Translations under genes and position numbers: made by a program | Notes under the pieces: generated by a model | Told to the model about the DNA's origin: nothing | Database searches by the model: none | Seen by the model: the letters and a program-made list of their open reading frames with translations, nothing else | NCBI GenBank assembly: GCA_013152135.1 | Contig: JAADGX010000183.1 | Location: 1-10,061 of the forward strand | DNA from: Chlorobiota bacterium | Lineage (GTDB): Bacteria; Bacteroidota; Ignavibacteria; SZUA-365; JAADGX01 | Direction: 5' to 3' | DNA length: 10,061 bases | Shown: positions 6,569 to 10,061 of the stretch, one piece after another | Position numbering within the stretch: the first letter of the stretch is position 1 | Layout of the letters: the number at the start of each line of letters is the position of its first letter

Positions 6569-7747
6569 ATGAGCACACCAGTAATCCTCAGCGGATGTCG
6601 CACACCGATTGGTTCGTTTATGGGGAGTTTGAGTTCTTTGACAGCGCCCGGGCTTGGCGCTATTGCCATCAAGGAAGCCGTACACCGGGCGGGAATAACG
6701 CCAGAAGACGTGTCGGAAGTTATCATGGGCAATGTCCTCACCGCGGGTGTAGGGCAGGCGCCTGCACGGCAAGCCGCGCTCGGAGCCGGATTGCCGCAGA
6801 GTGTTCCTTGTATGACGATCAACAAGGTATGTGGCTCCGGGTTGAAATCAGTAATGCTGGCAGCCCAGGCGATCATTGCAGGTGATGCGGAGGTTGTTGT
6901 CGCGGGCGGCATGGAAAGTATGTCCAATGCTCCCTACTTGCTGGACAAGGCGCGTTCGGGTTACGGTTTTGGCCATGCCCAACTTATTGATTCCATGATC
7001 AAAGATGGTCTGTGGGACGTGTACAATGACTTCCACATGGGCAATGCCGCCGAGCTGTGCGCCAGCGAATGCAATATTTCGCGGGACGCTCAGGACGAGT
7101 TTGCTGTCAGTAGCTATAAACGCGCATTGCAGGCGATGGAGTCCGGCGCGTTCGCGGAGGAAATCGTCTCCGTCGAGATACCGCAACGAAAAGGCGACCC
7201 GGTTATTGTCTCCGAGGATGAGGAGCCGAAGCGGGTGAAATTCGAAAAGATCCCGTCTTTGCGGCCTGCCTTTCAAAAAGACGGCACAGTTACCGCCGCC
7301 AATGCTTCTTCGCTCAACGATGGCGCCGCGGCGCTGGTAATCGCTTCGGAAGAATGGGCGCAGGCTCATGGAATTCAACCGATTGCGAAAATTGTGACGC
7401 AGGCCTCCTTTGCAAAGGCGCCGGAGTGGTTCACGACAGCCCCCGCGGACGTGATAAAAGCCATTACCTCAAAAGCAGGCCTTGATGTTGACGACATCGA
7501 CTTGTTCGAGGTCAATGAAGCTTTCGCCGTCGTGGCTCTCGCTACGAATCAACTTGCCGGGCTTGACCCCGAGAAGGTCAACGTCAACGGCGGGGCGGTT
7601 GCCCTTGGCCATCCCATCGGTGCCAGCGGCGCGCGCATCCTCGTGACGTTGTTGTACGCCATGAAGCATCGCAACGCCAGGCGGGGCTTGGCGACCCTGT
7701 GTATCGGGGGTGGTGAAGCCAGCGCGGTTATTGTTGAAACGGCCTGA
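6569..7747 (+). CDS. atoB: Acetyl-CoA C-acetyltransferase (thiolase)
   Basis: This enzyme joins two acetyl-CoA to acetoacetyl-CoA, or splits acetoacetyl-CoA and possibly longer 3-ketoacyl-CoA, in the cytoplasm. The 392-residue length is that of biosynthetic-type thiolases. Visible catalytic features are Cys88 in INKVCGSGLKS (nucleophile), Asn316 in NEAFA, His348 in GGAVALGHPIGASGAR and Cys378 in LCIGGGEASA. This numbering agrees closely with well-studied bacterial thiolases. I chose the ATG at 6569 (MSTPVILSGCRTPIG) because it matches the family N-terminus; an upstream in-frame start at 6530 would add 13 unconserved residues. No Shine-Dalgarno is evident. It is the first of three acyl-CoA genes. 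A weak promoter-like pair (TTGTAT at 6491, GATAAA at 6516, 19 bases apart) lies upstream. The symbol is the common one; thlA or phaA could equally be used. Confidence 0.95.
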   Translation: MSTPVILSGCRTPIGSFMGSLSSLTAPGLGAIAIKEAVHRAGITPEDVSEVIMGNVLTAGVGQAPARQAALGAGLPQSVPCMTINKVCGSGLKSVMLAAQAIIAGDAEVVVAGGMESMSNAPYLLDKARSGYGFGHAQLIDSMIKDGLWDVYNDFHMGNAAELCASECNISRDAQDEFAVSSYKRALQAMESGAFAEEIVSVEIPQRKGDPVIVSEDEEPKRVKFEKIPSLRPAFQKDGTVTAANASSLNDGAAALVIASEEWAQAHGIQPIAKIVTQASFAKAPEWFTTAPADVIKAITSKAGLDVDDIDLFEVNEAFAVVALATNQLAGLDPEKVNVNGGAVALGHPIGASGARILVTLLYAMKHRNARRGLATLCIGGGEASAVIVETA

Positions 7748-7788
7748 TCATCCTTCCTTTTCCATACACAACAAACCGACGAACTCCA

Positions 7789-8637
7789 ATGAAATCTATC
7801 GTAGTTATCGGGGCAGGGACGATGGGTAACGGAATCACCCACGTCTTCGCTCAAACGGGTTACTCCGTATCAATGGTTGATATTAAGCAGGAATTCCTCG
7901 ATCGCGCCCTGGCGACCATTGCCAAGAACATGGACAGGCAGGTCAAGAAAGGTAAAATGACCGAGGAAGAGAAAAACACTGCTATCGCTCGCATTTCGGC
8001 CAGGACTGATCTGGCGGAAGCAGTGAAAACAGCGGACATCGTTATCGAAGCAGTGAATGAAAACATTGACCTCAAGAGGGATATTTTCCGTACTGTCGAT
8101 GAAAATGCGCCTGGGGGATGCATCCTCGCTTCCAATACGTCTTCCATTTCCATTACCGCCCTGGGCGCAACCACGAAACGAGCCGACAAAGTTGTGGGTA
8201 TGCATTTCTTCAACCCGGTGCCGGTTATGAAGTTGGTTGAAGTTGTGCGAGGTCTTGCCACGTCCGACGACACGGTGTCCGCCGTGGTCGAGCTCGCCGA
8301 AAAACTCGGCAAAACACCAGTGGAAGTGCGAGACTTCCCCGGATTCATTTCCAACCGCGTGCTCATGCCGATGATCAACGAGGCAATCTATGCCTTGATG
8401 GAAGGCGTCGCGACCGCGGAAGCCATTGACGAGGTCATGAAGCTTGGGATGGCGCATCCAATGGGTCCCCTGACCCTTGCGGATTTCATCGGCCTGGATG
8501 TATGTCTCGATATCCTCAACGTACTTTATGAAGGATTCGGAGATCCCAAGTACAGACCCTGTCCACTCTTGAAACAGAAAGTTGCCGGCGGATACCTGGG
8601 ACGGAAAACCGGCAGAGGTTTTTTCGATTACAATTAA
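7789..8637 (+). CDS. hbd: 3-hydroxybutyryl-CoA dehydrogenase
   Basis: This enzyme interconverts acetoacetyl-CoA and 3-hydroxybutyryl-CoA with NAD(P). The 282 residues match the single-domain-pair Hbd/PaaH size, without a fused enoyl-CoA hydratase. The N-terminal Rossmann fold shows GAGTMGNG (8-15), with an acidic residue (VDIKQ, Asp31) at the end of the second strand, as in NAD-preferring enzymes. Catalytic residues typical of the family are present: Ser118 in SNTSS, His139 in GMHFFNPVPVMKLVEVV, Glu151 in the same motif, and Asn189 in GFISNRVLMP. The C-terminal domain has AHPMGPLTLADFIGLD and ends GRKTGRGFFDYN. It starts 41 bases after the thiolase with no Shine-Dalgarno (the upstream is C/A-rich) and ends 13 bases before the acyl-CoA dehydrogenase, so the three genes probably form one transcript. 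Confidence 0.96.
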   Translation: MKSIVVIGAGTMGNGITHVFAQTGYSVSMVDIKQEFLDRALATIAKNMDRQVKKGKMTEEEKNTAIARISARTDLAEAVKTADIVIEAVNENIDLKRDIFRTVDENAPGGCILASNTSSISITALGATTKRADKVVGMHFFNPVPVMKLVEVVRGLATSDDTVSAVVELAEKLGKTPVEVRDFPGFISNRVLMPMINEAIYALMEGVATAEAIDEVMKLGMAHPMGPLTLADFIGLDVCLDILNVLYEGFGDPKYRPCPLLKQKVAGGYLGRKTGRGFFDYN

Positions 8638-8650
8638 CTTGACGGACAAT

Positions 8651-9793
8651 ATGAATTTTACTTTCACAGAAGAACAAAAAATGATCCGGGATACCGCCCG
8701 GGAATTTGCCCGGGAGGAAATCGCACCGACGGCAATTGAACGCGACATTGAAGCGAAATTTCCTACCGAAATCATAAAGAAACTCGGCGAGCTGGGTTTC
8801 ATGGGCATGATGGTGGATCCGAATTACGGGGGAGCCGGTTTGGACACGATCAGCTACGTACTGGCCATCATCGAACTCTCAAAGGTTGATGCCTCGGTTG
8901 GGGTGATCATGTCCGTGAACAACTCGCTCGTTTGTCATGGATTGAACAAGCATGGAACGGAGCTGCAGAAGACCAAGTATCTTGCCCCGCTGGCATCCGG
9001 CCAAAAGCTGGGGGCATTCTGCCTCAGCGAGCCAGAGGCCGGATCGGACGCGACCAAGCAGCATACGCAGGCCAAGAAAGTGGATGGCGGGTGGGTGTTG
9101 AACGGGATAAAGAACTGGATTACGAACGCTATCTCGGCGGACTACTATCTCGTCATGGCCCAAACGGACCCGGAAAAAGGACACAAGGGTATCACCACCT
9201 TTATCGTAGAGAAGGAATTCGAGGGTGTAAGCCAGGGCGCAAAGGAAGACAAGCTGGGTATTCGCAGTTCCGATACTGCTACGGTGACGCTGCAGGATAC
9301 GTTCGTTCCCGACGAGAACGTCCTGTGGGAAGTCGGCAAGGGATTTAACTTTGCCATGGATACCTTGAACGGCGGACGCATCGGTATTGCCGCCCAGGCC
9401 CTCGGTATAGCGGAAGCGAGCCTGGAAGATTCCATAGCCTATTCCAAGGAACGGAAAGCTTTTGGTGTACCCATTGCCGAGCACCAGGTGATCCAGTTTA
9501 AATTGGCTGATATGGCCATGAAATTGGAAGCTGCGACGTTGTTGACGTTGAAAGCGGCAGCACAAAAGGATGCCGGTGAGAATTACATCAAGCTTGCGGC
9601 GATGGCCAAGGTTTATGCCTCGGAGACCGCGGTACATAATGCTTTGGAAGCCATCCAGATACACGGTGGCTATGGATACGTGCGCGAATACAAGGTCGAA
9701 CGTTATCTGAGAGACGCCAAGATCACGGAGATCTATGAAGGGACAAGCGAAATTCAACGCATTGTCATCTCGCGGATGATTCTCAAAGACTAG
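8651..9793 (+). CDS. Short-chain acyl-CoA dehydrogenase (butyryl-CoA dehydrogenase type)
   Basis: This FAD enzyme oxidises saturated acyl-CoA to trans-2-enoyl-CoA, passing electrons to an electron-transferring flavoprotein; with the right partners it can run in the butyryl-CoA direction. The 380-residue product shows an N-terminal helical domain starting MNFTFTEEQKMIRDTAREFA, the flavin/substrate motif FCLSEPEAGSDATK (123-136), NWITNA (155-160), and a C-terminal helical domain. The catalytic base is in EIYEGTSEIQR (Glu363), the position used by short- and medium-chain enzymes. The residue after AGSDAT is Lys instead of the usual small residue, a minor deviation. The ATG at 8651 is chosen because it gives the family N-terminus; a start at 8582 would overlap hbd. 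Only a weak GGA precedes it. Chain-length preference cannot be fixed by eye, so I give no symbol; bcd is the likely match. No etf genes lie in the window. Confidence 0.94.
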   Translation: MNFTFTEEQKMIRDTAREFAREEIAPTAIERDIEAKFPTEIIKKLGELGFMGMMVDPNYGGAGLDTISYVLAIIELSKVDASVGVIMSVNNSLVCHGLNKHGTELQKTKYLAPLASGQKLGAFCLSEPEAGSDATKQHTQAKKVDGGWVLNGIKNWITNAISADYYLVMAQTDPEKGHKGITTFIVEKEFEGVSQGAKEDKLGIRSSDTATVTLQDTFVPDENVLWEVGKGFNFAMDTLNGGRIGIAAQALGIAEASLEDSIAYSKERKAFGVPIAEHQVIQFKLADMAMKLEAATLLTLKAAAQKDAGENYIKLAAMAKVYASETAVHNALEAIQIHGGYGYVREYKVERYLRDAKITEIYEGTSEIQRIVISRMILKD

Positions 9794-9816
9794 TAACCCG
9801 TTTATCATAAATACAT

Positions 9817-9821
9817 GGAGG
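9817..9821 (+). promoter_or_regulatory. Ribosome binding site of the right-edge gene
   Basis: GGAGG, a strong Shine-Dalgarno, lies four bases before the ATG at 9826. The ATG four bases upstream of it (9815) gives no useful frame. It contrasts with the three acyl-CoA genes, which have weak sites or none. Confidence 0.6.
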
Positions 9822-9825
9822 TTCT

Positions 9826-10061
9826 ATGAAGCGCTTTCTACCTATGGTCATTTTATTATGCCTGGTAATACCGTTTCTTATGCCGGCACCTGTTTCCGCC
9901 CAGTATAACAAGGCAATAAGTGCCGATCCTGTAGGTTTGACCTTCGGTATCTTCAATGCAACGTACGAGAACAGGATCGGGAGTAGCAACAGCTTTACCC
10001 TTTTTGGGTCGTATTTTACACTCAGTGGTGGTGATTGGGTTGCCTTTGGCTTTGGTGGCTC
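9826..10061 (+). CDS. Secreted, probably outer-membrane beta-barrel protein (cut by right edge)
   Basis: Only the first 78 codons are inside the window; the frame is open at the edge. The product begins with a clear signal peptide: MKR, a hydrophobic core of about 15 residues, then PAPVSA with likely cleavage before Gln26. The mature part has alternating polar/hydrophobic strands rich in glycine, serine and aromatics (GLTFGIFNATYENRIG, SFTLFGSYFTLSGGDWVAFGFGG), the texture of a small outer-membrane barrel. The ADPVGLTFGIFNATYE stretch resembles DUF3575-like barrel proteins common in Bacteroidota-type bacteria; this is pattern likeness only. It begins 32 bases after the acyl-CoA dehydrogenase without a visible terminator, so it may be in the same transcript, though its role is probably unrelated. 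Confidence 0.75.
   Translation, partial: MKRFLPMVILLCLVIPFLMPAPVSAQYNKAISADPVGLTFGIFNATYENRIGSSNSFTLFGSYFTLSGGDWVAFGFGG

Noticed and set aside
8582..8650. N-terminal extension of the acyl-CoA dehydrogenase overlapping hbd
   Set aside because: The family N-terminus begins at the ATG at 8651; the extra 23 residues are hbd sequence read in another frame.
7870..9808. Two reverse-strand open frames of about 310 codons opposite hbd and the acyl-CoA dehydrogenase
   Set aside because: Their translations show no recognisable domain, and the + strand genes carry every catalytic motif. Treated as shadow frames.

Overview
The window is a bacterial chromosome segment with every credible gene on the + strand, tightly packed, with roughly even-to-slightly-high GC by eye. 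It looks like a member of the Bacteroidota/Chlorobi/Ignavibacteria-type (FCB) bacteria. The reasons are a TPR-CHAT lipoprotein, an outer-membrane barrel-like protein, an uneven use of Shine-Dalgarno sites, and a short E. coli-length Rho. Bacteroidia usually carry a longer Rho, so an Ignavibacteria/Kapabacteria/Chlorobi-like lineage is my preferred guess. This placement is inference, not proof.

Layout. (1) Positions 1-3563 form an envelope-related block: the end of an unrecognised small gene, a large lipoprotein with TPR repeats and an intact CHAT (caspase-like) protease domain, and a secreted protein of unknown function with a helical middle and a beta-rich C-terminal domain. (2) folC (dihydrofolate/folylpolyglutamate synthase) overlaps the end of that block. 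(3) A 320-base non-coding stretch at 4895-5214 follows. A sigma70-type promoter overlaps the end of folC, a dyad sits on the expected start site, and several stem-loops precede rho. This looks like a regulated, structured leader. (4) rho encodes the transcription termination factor. (5) Next come three short-chain acyl-CoA enzymes: acetyl-CoA acetyltransferase, 3-hydroxybutyryl-CoA dehydrogenase and a butyryl-CoA-type acyl-CoA dehydrogenase. (6) The window ends inside a secreted, probably outer-membrane beta-barrel, protein.

The three acyl-CoA enzymes interconvert acetyl-CoA and short-chain acyl-CoA, as beta-oxidation or, reversed, butyryl-CoA formation. The enoyl-CoA hydratase step and the electron-transferring flavoprotein are not in this window. 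The most unusual parts are the envelope-anchored CHAT protease with its adjacent secreted protein, and the dense set of inverted repeats ahead of rho. No tRNA, rRNA, CRISPR array, insertion sequence, integrase or attachment site was seen.
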